NCBI GenBank assembly: GCA_037043235.1
Contig: JAWRVZ010000093.1
Coordinates: 2,283,001 to 2,347,000, forward strand
DNA length: 64,000 nt
From: Rhodeus uyekii
Taxonomy: Eukaryota > Chordata > Actinopteri > Cypriniformes > Acheilognathidae
Direction: 5' to 3'
Shown here: positions 1 to 12,626 of the stretch, one piece after another
How positions within the stretch are numbered: the first letter of the stretch is position 1
Layout of the letters: every line of letters begins with the position of its first letter
Notes under the pieces: generated by a model
Databases searched by the model: none
What the model was told of the DNA's origin: nothing
Seen by the model: only the letters and a program-made list of their open reading frames with translations
Translations under genes and position numbers: made by a program

Positions 1-734
1 AAATTGGTTTTTATAATTTTTTTTATGCTGTTACTTTATTTGTTGCCTGTAAATTACTGTTTTATCTGCATGTAAGGTGTCCTTGAGTGTCATGTGAGGC
101 TATACGGTTAATATACGGTTAGATATTCTCCTGCTTTCATGTTTAAATAGTTGTGCTAAATAGTAGCTCTCAAATAAGAGTCTTCACCTAAAAACACATG
201 TAGTCCAAGAAACAAAATAGGTTCATCTGCTTTCTGAACAAGATGCCTAAAACTAGTGAAGAAATAAAAACATAATTTACAAACCTTTGTGTATTTTGTG
301 TATTTATTATAAAGGGTACTTTTCAATGTATGCTCTACACTCTTTTCTTAGTGATTTGGTCTTTTGAATTTTACATGGGTGTTTTGGACACACATGCAGA
401 AATCCCTGTATCAAATTTATGTTTGAAGGCTATTCATCATATTCATTCATATTTAAAGTATTGTATAAATACACATTACAGCATAGTCACAGTTTGTCAC
501 AAACCGACGTTCATAATATTTTCTTTTAGAAGGAAGCTTTGTCTGGATCAGTGTTTTGTGTTCTGACTCACAAAGATTACATAGCGATTAACTTTCTTAA
601 GCATTGCATGTTTGCATTATATTGCATATTGCTTTAAAATGTTACAAATCAGATACAAAATGTTTCTGATTCTTTCTGTCAGACACTAACATTAACCTAT
701 AGTTCAAGTCATCTTGGTGGAAACACACACATTT

Positions 735-808
735 ATGCATTTACATTTACATTTATGCATGTGGCAGATGCTTTTATCCAAAGCGACTTACATTGCAATC
801 AAGATACA
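735..808 (-). mobile_element. SINE tail relic
   Basis: On the minus strand this is the widespread teleost SINE/L2 tail (GTAAGTCGCTTTGGATAAAA followed by a TCTGCC core). Other copies lie at 20843, 53865 and 62306. No tRNA-like head is present, and it runs directly into the (CA)n tract. Confidence 0.7.
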
Positions 809-989
<181 letters not shown>

Positions 990-1238
990 ATGGGTTGTTT
1001 AAAACATTTCTTTAAAATGTTTTTAAATAACAAAATTAAAGACAAACTTCTATACATTAAATCAGTAAATAATCTCTTTTCACATCAGACTCACCAGCAC
1101 ATGTAATAAATGTTTTTCATTTGTATTTTTTTATCATTGACCCTATCGATGTGTTTGGAAACACAGATACAGATAAAACAGTAATTTACAGGCTACAAAT
1201 AAAGTAACGGCATAAAAAAAACACATTTAAAGTATTGA

Positions 1239-1490
1239 TCATTGGTAAACTAGCCTAAAGAGGTCCATTTTCAAACGGTATTTAAAAATAGGGAGAGAGT
1301 CACTGTTACAAATGTCTTGAAGAAGCAAGTTCCACAACTGAGCAACTGAAGAGCAGCATAGATAAAAGCTTGAGATCCCATGGAAACTAGACATGTGTGA
1401 GGAGAAACTCAAGGCAGTAGCTACAGATCTAAGGGTTCGAGAGTGAGTATGTGTTGAAACTAGATCTGTTAGAAAGGATGGAGCCAGGTT
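1239..1490 (-). pseudogene. LINE ORF2 C-terminal fragment (L2/Rex-like)
   Basis: The minus-strand frame contains a run resembling the end of non-LTR reverse transcriptases: SFLTDLVSTHTHSRTLRS, then LWNLLLQDI and a final FKYRLKMDLF. In L2/Rex-type LINEs this C-terminal pattern (PxxLxDLL..YxPSRxLRS...LWNxLPxxIR...FKxxLKTxLF) follows the RT domain. No catalytic RT motif and no 5' part remain. This is a family-level guess from pattern. Confidence 0.55.
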
Positions 1491-2044
1491 ATGCAAAGTC
1501 TGGTTATGCAAATATACAGATGTTTCAGAAAGAACATGCCCAAACAACACCTCCTCTACTTGAGAAGAATATAGAATGGCATGTGTGGGCAAAAGGACTG
1601 AAAAATGTTTCGGATTCTTTGTGTTTGACTCTAACATTAACCAGCTCAGTGAATACTGGTGGAAATACACACTCTCTCTCACACACACACAGAGAGAGTT
1701 GTTTTAAAGAGAACATGCCCAGACATGTTATTTTAATATAATGCTATTTCTGAATGTTGACTCAAATATTGTAAATCAGTTAACATATACCCTATTGATC
1801 AAACAACACTGATTTTGACACTGAGATGTTAACAATGTAAAACTTGATGGGTGATTTTCACCCAAACAATCAAAGGAAAATAGTCAAACAATCAAATAAT
1901 CAAACAATCAATCAAATAATCAATCAATGTCATGAAAATGCCAGTCTGGGGTGAGATTTAACCTTCATAAATATGTCCCATATATCTAACTATAAAATCA
2001 TTTGAATCATTTAAATCAGTCTGTACCACTGAGTTATACATCTA

Positions 2045-3160
2045 ACCTAGAGTTGAGGCGGATACTCGGCTGAACCGAGTATCCGGTACGGATAAAGCAT
2101 TTTTGCCGAGTGTGAGTATCATACGAGTAATATGAGTCAATATCTGTGCTCAGATTGAATAAAATTCCTCATTGGGTAGCTGACTGTGTCTGTGTTCTGT
2201 GATAGGCTAGTCACAGCGCCCCTCCCCTACACATATAGATTTGCTGTGTCCCGCTCTGCTCACTCACACAGAACACTGAGAAGGGAACAGCTCTCTTTCT
2301 CTCTCTGTCATTCAGGTTTGCGGGTCTTTTCCGTTAACGTTTAGGGTTTCTCCAGCTTCAGGTTTGTTTTTTATTTCGATTTGTTTGTAGTACTTATTAA
2401 CCAGTTGTTATGTCCTATGTTGTTTTAGAGTTTTGTTTCCAAGTTGTCTGATGCAAGAGAAGGTGTGTCCGCAAATCAAGCCACCAGAGATCCTGATTGG
2501 CCTGTTCCTGATTGGTCCAACCTTAGGTTTGGTGAAAAGGACTGCTCCGGAGAGGATCTAGGCCGAATGTGTGCCAGTTTGTTGTGCTCTGTTTTGTTGG
2601 CTCAGGATTTGATGGTGTTTGTTGTGAACTTGCTTTTTGTTTCTTTTGATATCCATTTTCACTAGTCATTATTGCTTTTGACTTCATTTATGTTGTGTAA
2701 ATATCATTTGTAAAACACTCAGTAAAAAAAAAAACTACTTTTTTAAAGAAGTAGGGAGTGAACGGCAATTTTTTTTTTTTTTGCATCTATTGTCTGTTTT
2801 TTTTTTTTGTTATGGGAGTTAGGGAAGTTACATTGTATTTTATTTTGGTATATTTATTTTTCATTAGGGAATTTAGAGGGTATTCAAACTGAGTTATTTT
2901 GGTTTGTTATTTTGGCCTTCTCCACTCCTGAAAGTTCTGAGTTTCAATATATATTTTTGGTTGAATAAATTTACTTTTGCATCATGTAAACATTGAGTGT
3001 GTACACATTAATTTATGTTATGTCTGGCCCTAGACTCTCGTAACACAGTAGAGTTCTGGTAAACATGGGGTTTGTTCAGACGTGGTGCTTGGTAAAATGT
3101 GACTAGACTTGGTAAAATTGATCCATAGAACATACAGTCCCCCCAGCCCCCTCTCTCTCT
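2045..3160. other. Unassigned single-copy stretch, probably transposon-derived
   Basis: It begins with an imperfect inverted GAGTATCCGG motif near 2060-2085 and continues through a CT-rich segment into T- and A-rich sequence. No matching inverted end, exon or conserved frame was found. The 73-residue open frame at 2444-2665 has no recognisable domain. Confidence 0.3.
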
Positions 3161-3166
3161 TACTAA

Positions 3167-3279
<113 letters not shown>

Positions 3280-3559
3280 CTGGTGTGAAAAAAATCACAC
3301 TGATCATAAACCAATTAAAAGTAAAAAAAAAAGAAAGTTGTTTAGATGAAAACTCTTGTTCATTATATTTTTCTTCATAACTGCAACCGCATGTGGTGTA
3401 TTCATTGTTGCAAAACTTCTGTTCTGTATATAGTTTGTTTGTTGTTGTGATCAAAACCATTGATCTGAAGCTCAATGCTGATGCTGTCATGTAAATCGTT
3501 TTCTAATCAGCAATAAATATAAACATTTCTGATCAACCCATATCATTTGCATGATTAAA

Positions 3560-4222
3560 AATGACATACCAGTCAAAGCCCCGCCCAATTTTATTTTATT
3601 CATTTGCGCCATTTGCACTGCCAACTATTCATTACAGTAAAAACTGTTTACATATGCACCTTGCACTACTGTACTTTAGCTGGAACATGCTCCTTTGCAC
3701 TACCAACTGTTCAGACAGTACCAACTGTTTTCATAAACATTTCGCATCACACTTATTTGCACTGTCCATACTCACTGCACTACCTGAAATCTACTGCTCC
3801 TTAGGCTAACATACAATTGTATACATATACATCTACCTGTAAAATTCTGTTTATAGTTAGAGACATCTATATATTACATTTACATTTACTCACCTGTATA
3901 TGCTGTTTATAGTTAGAGACATCTATATATTACATTTACATTTATAGTACATACCTGTATATGCTGTTTATACCTGTATATATTGTATATACCTGTAATT
4001 ATATGTATAGCACACACTCACCTGTTATAGTAATAACCATTTGTATATTTATATTCATTGTACATATTACCTGTAAATCCTGTACATATCCATATCCTGC
4101 ACTTATGCAACCAGTGTATATATCCTGCACTTGCTGCTATTGCACTTCTGGTTAGACCTAAACTGCATTTCGTTTGCCTTGTACCTGTACTTGTGTAATG
4201 ACAATAAAGTTGAATCTAATCT
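3560..4222 (+). mobile_element. 5'-truncated LINE 3' end
   Basis: A 3'-UTR-like stretch with repeated TTGCACT and ACCTGTATAT motifs ends in the teleost LINE terminus AATGACAATAAAGTTGAATC and a short (TCTAA)n tail at 4202-4223. The tail abuts the TCAF last-exon fragment, so this insertion probably removed or displaced the rest of that exon. No ORF2 remains and the LINE clade is uncertain. Confidence 0.6.
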
Positions 4223-4223
4223 A

Positions 4224-4282
4224 AACAGCAGATCTCTCATCTCCCTGAGTGGAGTGACCATCCAATGTGCCAGTACGCATAA
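4224..4282 (+). pseudogene. TCAF-like last-exon fragment (unit A)
   Basis: This is nearly identical to the end of exon 7 of the TCAF-like gene at 18740-18799, including the codons for HPMCQYA and the TAA stop at 4280-4282. The following 3' flank (to about 4700) also aligns with 18800-19200. The start of the exon is missing and is replaced by the LINE 3' end. It is the remnant of a third TCAF copy in the tandem array. Confidence 0.9.
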
Positions 4283-4719
4283 GAACATCTGATAGCACTG
4301 TAAAATTTACATTGCCATTTTTTATGTAATTGATTAAGTATAAAAGAAGGGACATCAAGAGATTCATGGACATTGTTGTATTAATCTTTCTTTTTAATAA
4401 ATAAGTGTGTTGATTAAACAATTGATTCATTTCACTGGCATAAACTTCTAAATATAATTATAAATATTCAGAATATTCTTGGTTTTAATAAAATGTGGCT
4501 AAATGGTGAGTGGGTTTAAGATGAAGTATAACCGGAACACACGTCAATAACAACATATAAGTAATATGTAAAAGTAAAAACTACATGTACTACAATTAAC
4601 AACTATAAGTATGGCATGACATTTTTTATTGGTGTATTTCCCTTTCTTATCCAAGACAATAAATCATATATATTATTTTAAAAGATGTTGATGTGATTGA
4701 AATGACAGAATTAAATATG

Positions 4720-4773
4720 CTGTGACAGCTTACATCCATCTTCCATTTCACTGGACCATGTGGGATTTCCCAA
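4720..4773 (-). pseudogene. ENDOD1-like exon 2 fragment (unit A)
   Basis: It matches the first 54 or so bases of ENDOD1-like exon 2 (acceptor side, 23020 downward), encoding a variant of LVNPSWSSEMEDG. The adjoining intron 1 is also conserved (4774-5090 against 23021-23190). The rest of exon 2, intron 2 and exon 3 are deleted, so the fragment joins directly to TCAF 3' flank. The acceptor reads TAG, as in the intact gene. Confidence 0.85.
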
Positions 4774-5879
4774 CTACTAAAACATAATTTTGATGGCTTA
4801 ATCAGATACATAAAAATTGCAGTAATAAACTAATTGATATGTTATTTATAATTTATTTTAAACTAAACTGGAACTGTATTTTTTTTTTACTCCAGCAAAT
4901 GTTTCTCAGGATAATATTTTTTTGTTCTATTATTTCACTATTATCTTTATTTTATTTTAATATTGTATAATAATTTTTTTAAAACAGCTTCTGTATAAGC
5001 ACCTGCTATTGAAAGCACTCAGATTACTGACACCAACCTTTTGTGACAACATGTCTCAATAAGTGAGATAAGTTGTCAGTGAAATCTGCCATTCAGCACC
5101 ATCACTACTGTAACAGTTTTTGAGAATGTAGGTGGAATATGATCACAGACCACACGATCAGATGTCTCTGTTGAAAAAAGAACAACAGTTTTTTGTGTTG
5201 AAAAGGGGATTTCAAACATTGTTTGAATAGTTCCTAAAAAATCAGTACAAAGCGCACAGTCGGAAGAATAGTATGCGCCTTTTCTGTTTGTTTACGCCTG
5301 TTAGATGACAAATCTTCCGTTTACATAAGTATTATCATGAGATAGGATATCGTGCTAATATTTATGGCTTGATAAACAGTGTGTTTACTCTGCATAATGC
5401 CGTACCAACAGTTTAGTTGAAAGTGGCAAGTGTTTTTGTCTTAAAGCTATGCAAAACCCTAAACATGACATAATTTATTCATAAACATAATTTCATAGTC
5501 TGAGTAGTAATAGTCAAAAAATCGGAGTCTGTCCCCATTATACTCTGCATTATACACTTATATTACTGATCAAAATCTCCACACAGGATCTGACTATCAA
5601 CAACTAATGTTGATTCTTCTTGCAATTAATAAGTTATGGGATCAAATGATTAATTTGTGTCCAAAATATCTTGTTTTTCTCCCACACGTGTAACAGTTTA
5701 AAGATTAAATTCTGCATAAATGGAGACAGCGCCATCAGTTGGATGCGTGATGTATTTAGTATGAAGAATAAGGACCATGTTTTTCTACATGCACAAACTC
5801 TGGATCAGACCCTGTAAAAACTGACTGTTAGTTAAGAGTGATTTATTTAAATTCACTTACTATACAGAGCTAATCCACC

Positions 5880-7040
5880 ATGGCACGTGAACAGGACTAC
5901 TCCACTCTCATGGCTGGGCTGCAGGAGCTTGATTTCCAAGGAAATGCAGTGCCCAGTGATCTTGTACTAATAGGTGAACATGCCTTTCCACTTGTCATGA
6001 ATCCAAGAGGTCAGGTGCTGATGGCTGCATCTCATTACGGTCAGGGACGTATAGTGGTGTTGGGACATGAGGGATACTTAACACGCTTTCCTGGCTTCAT
6101 AGAGAATGCCCTAATGTGGCTCATGCCATGTTCCGGTGATATCGGCATTGTAGGGATTCAGAGGAGCTTACGTTCAGTAGCTGACAACTTGAAGAACCGT
6201 CCCATCAAGACTGAGCCAGGAGACTTTTGAAATGGATTAGCTGTATATATCACAGATGCTTACAGTGTGGAGACCTGTGCAAAAGATCTGATTGCTTTCC
6301 TCAAAGCTGGAGGAGGTTTGATCATTGCTGGCCAAGCCTGGCATTGGTCTTATGGTCATCCACAAGAAAACATTTTAAAGAACTTCCCAGGAAACAAGGT
6401 ATCCAGTGTTGCAGGGATTTACATCTCTGAACACCCAGGAGAAGTTGGCAAGTTTCCTGTTCCAAGAAATATCCCTTCTAGTTGGCTTGCTGTAAAGTAA
6501 GTTCAGCATACATTTTTTTCTTTTTACCAATTCCTTGATAAAACAGGCATTTCACCATCTGTTTTGTCTTTTTTCAGAATAGGCAAAGACTTCAAAGATG
6601 ACCTAGAGTTCCTGCTACAAGGTGTGTCGGAGTTTGACACCCAAGAAGGGTCTATAGCTTCTGAGGTGATGGTGCACGGACCATTAGCATTTCCCATCGC
6701 AGTCACTCTCTATCCACGTTCATGATCAATGCTATCAAGTGGCTTGATGAGGGTCAGAAAGGTGTTATTTGGATCATGCCCCACCTCAAAGCAGCCCACA
6801 GAGTACTTTGCAAATCAGAAACAAACGTCCTGAAACGGGCTCCTGTGGTCCATGAGCGATTTCCATTGGACACAAAAATGGTCCAGATCTGCAATCTGTG
6901 GGGAGGACTCATCTACCTAATAGCACCTCCCCAGAGCAAAGTAGATGGGGTGGAAATTGTCGTGCAGATTTGTATACTTCAAATCTGGTAAATATTCTAT
7001 ATTAATGTTCAGTGAGCATCATAGTAAGGTTTCTATTCAG
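5880..7040 (+). pseudogene. TCAF-like pseudogene (unit B)
   Basis: Exon 1 (5880-6496) is full length and opens with MAREQDYSTLMAGLQELDF, but a TGA at 6228-6230 interrupts it where the unit C copy has an Arg codon. Exon 2 starts at 6578 after a conserved acceptor. It has lost 88 bp at 6708/6709 and is then fused, by another deletion near 6818, to exon 4 sequence (RAPVVHERFP at about 6836). Homology stops near 7040, after the exon 4 donor region. Exons 5-7, including the HELGH peptidase motif, are absent. The noncoding promoter exon seen upstream of unit C is not found here. With a stop, two frame-changing deletions and truncation, it is almost certainly dead. Confidence 0.93.
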
Positions 7041-7046
7041 TACATT

Positions 7047-7820
7047 TAAAGGTGACATGCTATAAAAATGTCCATACACTGTATATGTTTGCTAACAACA
7101 AAAGGAATATATGTTTACCAGTGTACAATAAAAAACACCTTCGATTCTCGATACAAACCTTTAATTATATTCTCCAACATTGCAAACACAATTTCACTCA
7201 CAGCGTAAACAGTCATAACATATTCGTGAGGTCATCACACTGTACTAGATACTGTACTGTTCTTTCTGTCTGTCTAATGTGCTTTCTCAACAAATTCAGC
7301 TTCGTCTTGTCTTTTAACAACCTGGATCTTCAATCCGCAGCGGCGCTGAGCAGACCGCGTGTCAGAAAAAGGGATGTGTTTGTGTGTGTCCGTGCGTGTT
7401 GTGTGGCTGAACTAGATTGCATATTTTCTTGCGTTCTGTCTGTCTAACAAGTATGCCCGCGTATTATCACCAATAAACGGCTTTAACCAGCCTTAGAATT
7501 CAGGGTTTGATTCCCACTCCTTCCTGTATTTTTGGGTGTACAGTTTTGATTGAGACATAATAAGAAAGCCAGCTAGTTAGCTTTTGTCACAGACAGACAG
7601 GCTGTGTGAGTCAAACAAATGCAGCCATGGCATAATCAGCCAGCGGCGGCTTGCCGGACATGCACGATTTATTTGCACGTAGAGGAGTGAACATCTCCTG
7701 CTCTGCCTGCATCTTGGCGGATCTGCTGCGTGCAACGCAAACTTAGTACATGCGCAGTGAACTCTCGGTCACGAGATAACCATGTGAAGTGCCGTATATG
7801 TCCCTCGGTTTTGCGTTTTT
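7047..7820. other. Unassigned block between TCAF pseudogene and ENDOD1 scrap
   Basis: It starts with TTTAAAGGTGACATGCTATA, a motif typical of fish MITE ends, and continues through GC-richer sequence to the ENDOD1 exon 3 scrap. It replaces the TCAF exons 5-7 and ENDOD1 3' region expected from unit C. No matching inverted end and no gene were found. Confidence 0.3.
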
Positions 7821-7868
7821 TTTGAGGCACCACATTGGTCAGGGTAAAGGTGGCATTACGACTTGGAA
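7821..7868 (-). pseudogene. ENDOD1-like exon 3 fragment (unit B)
   Basis: It is essentially identical to the first 48 bases of exon 3 of the intact gene (19673 downward), encoding RNATFTLTNVVPQ, with its acceptor TAG. The adjoining intron 2 (7869-8280) aligns with 19674-20220. Everything 3' of this point in the exon is gone, and no exon 1 or 2 partner is seen in unit B. Confidence 0.9.
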
Positions 7869-8384
7869 CTAATAGGATGCAGTTGTGATAAAAGAGAAAG
7901 AAACAAACAAAGCATTAAATACAATTCACTTTTGAGGTGATTTTAGGAAGTTTTCCTCCTAGGAAAATTATTTTCAATGGATATTATAAGTCGTTATATG
8001 ATACGACCTAATTTATGATGTGATTTATCGATATAATTTCTGCTCAGCTGCCACTCAAACTGACTGGCCAGTGGATGACAGACATGTTTTATGTGTGCTG
8101 TCATCCTGATTGGCTGGGTAGTGATTGTCAATGGCTAATTTAAGGTTAGATTTATAACTTTTCCTTTTCCTTTTCCTTCCATCCTTTTCTGGATATCTAG
8201 CTCCTTCCACCATGTTAGGGGAAAGCTGTTGGTGGTCGTGTGTTCCTTTGATTGTTTGAAAATCCCCCATCGAGTTTTACATTGTTATCAAAATCAGTGT
8301 TGTTTGATCAATAGGGTCTATGTTAACTGAGTTACAATATTTGAGTACAATACATACAATACATTCATAAATTCTCTTTAAAAC

Positions 8385-8387
<3 letters not shown>

Positions 8388-8432
<45 letters not shown>
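8388..8432. repeat. (CT)n microsatellite
   Basis: About 45 bp of CT repeat followed by a short TG/CATG run. It sits at the same place in the local repeat module where other copies carry (CA)n tracts. Confidence 0.95.
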
Positions 8433-8436
<4 letters not shown>

Positions 8437-9126
8437 GTGTGTGTGCATGTGTGTAACTGAGCTATAGGTTAATGTTTGTGTCAAACACAAAGAATCAGAA
8501 AAAATGTTTCAGTCCTTCTTGCCCACACACAGCGTTCTGTGTTCTTCTCAACTAGAGGACGTGTTGTTTGGGGATGTTCTTTCTGAAACATTTGTATCTG
8601 TTTCCAGACACAGTGATAGGATCAATGTTAAAAACACAAAATAATTCAAATGTTTGTGAGTCTGGCAAGGGAATAGAACATCCTAAATGTGTTCGTTTAA
8701 GGTTTAACGGCAGTTGGTTGACTCTTGATAATTAATGATGAATTGATGAATTAGTGAATTAGTGTATAGAAGTTTGTCTTTATTTCCATTGTTAGTATCA
8801 GTGTTAAAAAGACAAAACAAATTAAAAACATTTATTTAACTCAGTGAAGACCTTTTTGAGTCACCCAATGTTTAAACATTTATACGTCTGTGTGCTGCAA
8901 AAGCAAAGCATGTTGTCCGTTTTCTTTATATGAAACTTTTACTTAATTCTCTAATTTCTCTAAAACAGTCTGATGTCTAACACCGGTTGGATGTGTTTGA
9001 CAAACGAACGTTTTATAAATGTATTAATTAATCTTTTATTTTCTTTTGACAAACCTACATTAACTATTACAGATCTCAAATAAGAGTCTTCATCTGAAAA
9101 CACATGCAGTCCAACAAACAAAATAG

Positions 9127-11846
9127 GTTCCCTTTCTAGGGAACTCGAGCTGCGTCACAAAGCGCTAACCAACTCTTGAAGCACAATAGAAAACACCTGT
9201 TAGAATGGATGACGTCATGAGCCAGGAGTACAAAAGGCACGCCGAAACCGAAACCTGCAGCTTTCGTGTCTTCAACAAGCGCTGGAAGACGTACTGTGTA
9301 GATTGTCTCGGAAGGTTTGTGAATCATGGCTGAATGTTTTAAATGTTGTGTATTCCCCTGCCCTCAGTTCATCGCTGGCAGGGATACGCATGCTTTGTAC
9401 GTGTCATGCATGGGGGAGGAGTATGCACAGGCTGCGCTTGAGGGCGCTGCCTGTGCAGATTGTCAGTGGCTTCCACCGCAGACTCTCTGCTCTCGCCTTG
9501 CAGACTTCGAGGAGGCTGCGAGGGCGCGCGGTTCTCGTGGCACGGGTCCTGCTGCCGCTGAGACGTTGCGGCGATCCCGGTCATGGGGATTGCAAATGGA
9601 CCTCATCTGACGTGAACATGGCGCTGCCTCTCCCGAGTCCATTCCCCTCCCCTCGGGCTTCTGGATGTCGTGAGTATTGGCACTGGTGATTTGGTTGAAT
9701 CACCAGCGTCTGTGGAGCTTAGAGAAGTGGTGTCGTGTGCTTTCGCGAGGCTTGGTATTATTTGGCCAGCCGAGCGGGAGGACAGGCACCTTTGGAGTGT
9801 GCTGGATGAGCGTTTTTTGCAGTCCAGGGTTCCGTGAAGCGACAGGGTCTCCCCTTTGTGCCCTGATCTCCACACTGAGGTGTCGAGGTCTTGGGCAAGA
9901 CCCACGTCTCAAAGAATTCACAATTCTGTGACGGCGCTGTATGCCAACATCGAGGGGGCTTCTGCATCCGGGTACAGAGCGATGCCGAAGTTTGAGGAGG
10001 CATTAGCCAGTTAACTTGCTCCTCTCTCTTCGGCTCTGAAAAGCCCAACGCTCCCATCGAAACCACTAAGGATTACATCCTCTTTTCCGGGGCGGGGTTA
10101 TTCTGCAGCGAGACAGGCAGCAGCGTGTCTCCACACTGCCATGCTGCTGCTGGCGTACCAAGCTGAGCTATTGAGCGAAATTGGTCAGGATGGTGCTGAG
10201 GCAGTTCCTGACTCTATCGCTGAGTTGCAGAGGCTGTCGGACATGGCCTTGCGTGCCTCTAAGGAGGCGGCAGGGTCAGTCGGACGAGTCATGGCGTCCC
10301 TGGTGGCCATAGAAAGGCACCTCTTGCTTAGCCTCGCTTAACTTCGCTTAAGGATGGCGATAAGAGCGTTTTACTTGACACTCCGTTAGCCCCCCCTGGT
10401 TTCTTCGGTAGAGACAGTGGTGGAGACGTTTCAGGTTGAAAATAAGCAGAAGGAGGCATTTAGGGCTGTCTTGCCTCGCCTGTCCAATCACCCTTGACCA
10501 AGTACATCTTCTTGCCGATCTGCCCAGAGGCGCAGAGCTGCGACGCGGCAGCCCCTGGACGAGTCTGAGGGCACGGGCACAGTTCCAGCCTTCGGCTGAG
10601 AGGGCGGACCTGAGGACCATCCTCCAAGCTAAGAGGCAGGGAGGTAAGGCCAAATTTAAGAGAGCTTAAAAAATGAATGAGTTTAGCATGCCGGTTCCTG
10701 TTCGGGCCAGGCTATGTATTGTTTAGGTTGCCAGCAGAGTTGTGGGCATCCAGGGCCGCCCCTCCAAGGAGGTTCCTGGGGGGGGGGGGTTTATATGTTC
10801 ATGTGTCAGCTTGTTGACATAGTTGGGCCACGCTATATTTTTTGCTTGGCGCTCCGCTTGGCCACCATTGTGGTGGTTCCTGGGAGGTCACCCCTCTGAG
10901 GAGGTCCTAGAGCAGAAGAGTAAGGGGGTTGGTCCCCTCTTTATAGTCATTCCAGAGTGAATATTTTTCTTGCGGGTTAACGCAGTGTTTTCCAAGCGGG
11001 GTTAGCGCGTGAGTGCCTCAACACCGCTCTTTCCCAAGAAAGCTGTTCCCCGTCCACGCCGTTGCCTGTTGCTCCGTGGCGTTTACAGCAGGGGCTTGGC
11101 TGCACTAGCGAGGTTGGCGCCTTGCGTTCCGCGGGCTTCCTTCGCCTGTCGGTTCCGAGGAACAGACAGTATACTGTGAAGCTTTGGTTAGGTCTGTTAA
11201 GTTTCTGGTTTCGGCCGCGGCTGAAATCTCGGGGTTCCAGCTCTCAATCCTTGAGGAAGTGACCCACGGTACTTGGGGACCCCTCCCCCTGGGCTTTGGT
11301 CCTTTAGTCTATGGGGGGGGGGGGGTGGGGGTCTTTGCTCCTCTATTTAGGAACTCTTGGGCTTTTTTGTACTGCTTGAGTTTTTCCTCCCGTCGTGGTG
11401 CCAGGAGGGTGTGCCCCAGTGTGAGCACTGGGTACTTGAGCCGCCAGTGGCTGAGGCCTGGTGGCTCATGCAGATCTTTTGTTGGGCAAGTATTAGTTGA
11501 GGATATTTCTTGCAGAGAAGGGTTGGCCTCCCGAGGGATCCAGGTCTTCTCCTTAGGAGCACGTTTCGGGTGGCACAACTTCGTTCGCTAAGGCGGCGTT
11601 GGTATCTCGTTCCGCTAGCGCTTTGCGACACAGCTCCAGTTCCCTAGAAACGAGATGCTGCGTTGCTTAGCCTCAGCTCCTGCGCTGCCGGTTTCGGTTT
11701 CGGCGTGCCTTTTGTACTCCTGGCTCATGACGTCATCCTTGTCATTCTCACAGGTGTTTTCTATTGTGCTTCAAGAGTTGATTATGCGCGGCGTTCCCCT
11801 AGCGCTTTGTGACGCAGCGTCACGTTCCTTCTCAGGGAACTATGTT
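9127..11846 (+). mobile_element. Internally deleted DIRS1-like retrotransposon
   Basis: The element is bounded by inverted terminal repeats of about 130-150 bp (left from 9127; right from about 11690 to 11846). Both share the GTACAAAAGGCACGCCGAAA-type segment and the GAGCCAGGAGTAC motif. A degenerate copy of the complement of the left terminus lies at about 11605-11652, just inside the right repeat, which is the DIRS1 internal complementary region position. It keeps gag-like sequence but no RT, RNase H or tyrosine recombinase homology, so it would be non-autonomous. GTT occurs at both ends, and the paralogous empty site at 210-235 carries a single GTT, consistent with DIRS integration by recombination rather than staggered cutting. 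Confidence 0.88.
9326..10669 (+). pseudogene. DIRS gag-like relic in the small element
   Basis: An ATG at 9326 opens a 94-codon frame with a Cys-rich start (ECFKCC) and RDTHALYVSCMG. It resembles the broken gag at 33327 of the larger element (SDIHALCVTC). Later segments in other frames (10141-10341, rich in Glu, Ala and Leu; 10600-10669 ending in a Lys-rich RQGGKAKFKRA) look like the middle and end of the same protein. Several frameshifts separate them. No function remains. Confidence 0.6.
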
Positions 11847-12061
11847 CACATCATCTGCTTTCTGAACAAGATGCCTAAAACTAATGGAGTAATAAAAACA
11901 TTCTTTCACATTCTTTCACATTCAACTTTCACAATTGCTCACAAATGGATTTTATTTATTATAAATGGTACTTTTCAATTTATGCTCTACACTCTTTTCT
12001 TACTGATTTGGTATTTAGACATGGGTGTTTTGGACATGCAGAAATCACTGTATCGAGATTA

Positions 12062-12626
12062 ATAATAATAATAATAATCAGTTACATTTATATAGCGCTT
12101 TTTACCAAGCTCAAAGCGCTTGGGAGGGGGGGGGGGGGGGGGAATCTCCTCAACCGCCGGTGTGCAGCATCCACCTGGATGATGCGACAGCAACCTGTGC
12201 CAGAACGCTCACCACACACCAGCTAAGGAGAGGAGACAGAGCAATGAAGCCAATTAATGTAGGGGGGTGATTAGGGGGCCGTGATGGACCAAGGCCAACG
12301 GCAGATTTGGCCAGGGATGCCGGGGTTACACCCTACTCTTGCGAAGGACATCCTTGGGATTTTTAATGACCACAGAGAGTCAGGACCTCGGTTTAACGTC
12401 TCATCCGAAGGACGGTGCTTGTTGCAGTACAGTGTCCCCGTCACTATACTGGGGCGTTAGGACCCACACAGACCGCAGGGTGAGCACCCCCTGCTGGCCT
12501 CCTAACACCACTTCCAGCAGCAACCTAGTCATTCCCAGGAGGTCTCCCATCCAGGTACAAACCAGGTTCAACCCTGCTTAGCTTCAGTGGGCAACCAATC
12601 TTAGGCTACAGGGCGATATGGCTGCT
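12062..12626 (-). mobile_element. SINE3 (5S rRNA-derived SINE), full length
   Basis: The 5' head (12626 down to about 12510, minus strand) resembles 5S rRNA, including the internal promoter block around GAAGCTAAGCAGGGT and GATGGGAGACC. The body contains the usual conserved central region. The 3' end is GCGCTATATAAATGTAACTG followed by (ATT)n at 12062-12080. The element is flanked by the 7-bp target duplication GAGATTA (12055-12061 and 12627-12633). The inverted paralogous copy near 22320 shows the uninterrupted site with one GAGATTA. Confidence 0.93.

Noticed and set aside
12500..12626. A 5S rRNA gene on the minus strand
   Set aside because: Similarity is limited and diverged, and it continues into a SINE3 body with an (ATT)n tail and target duplications.
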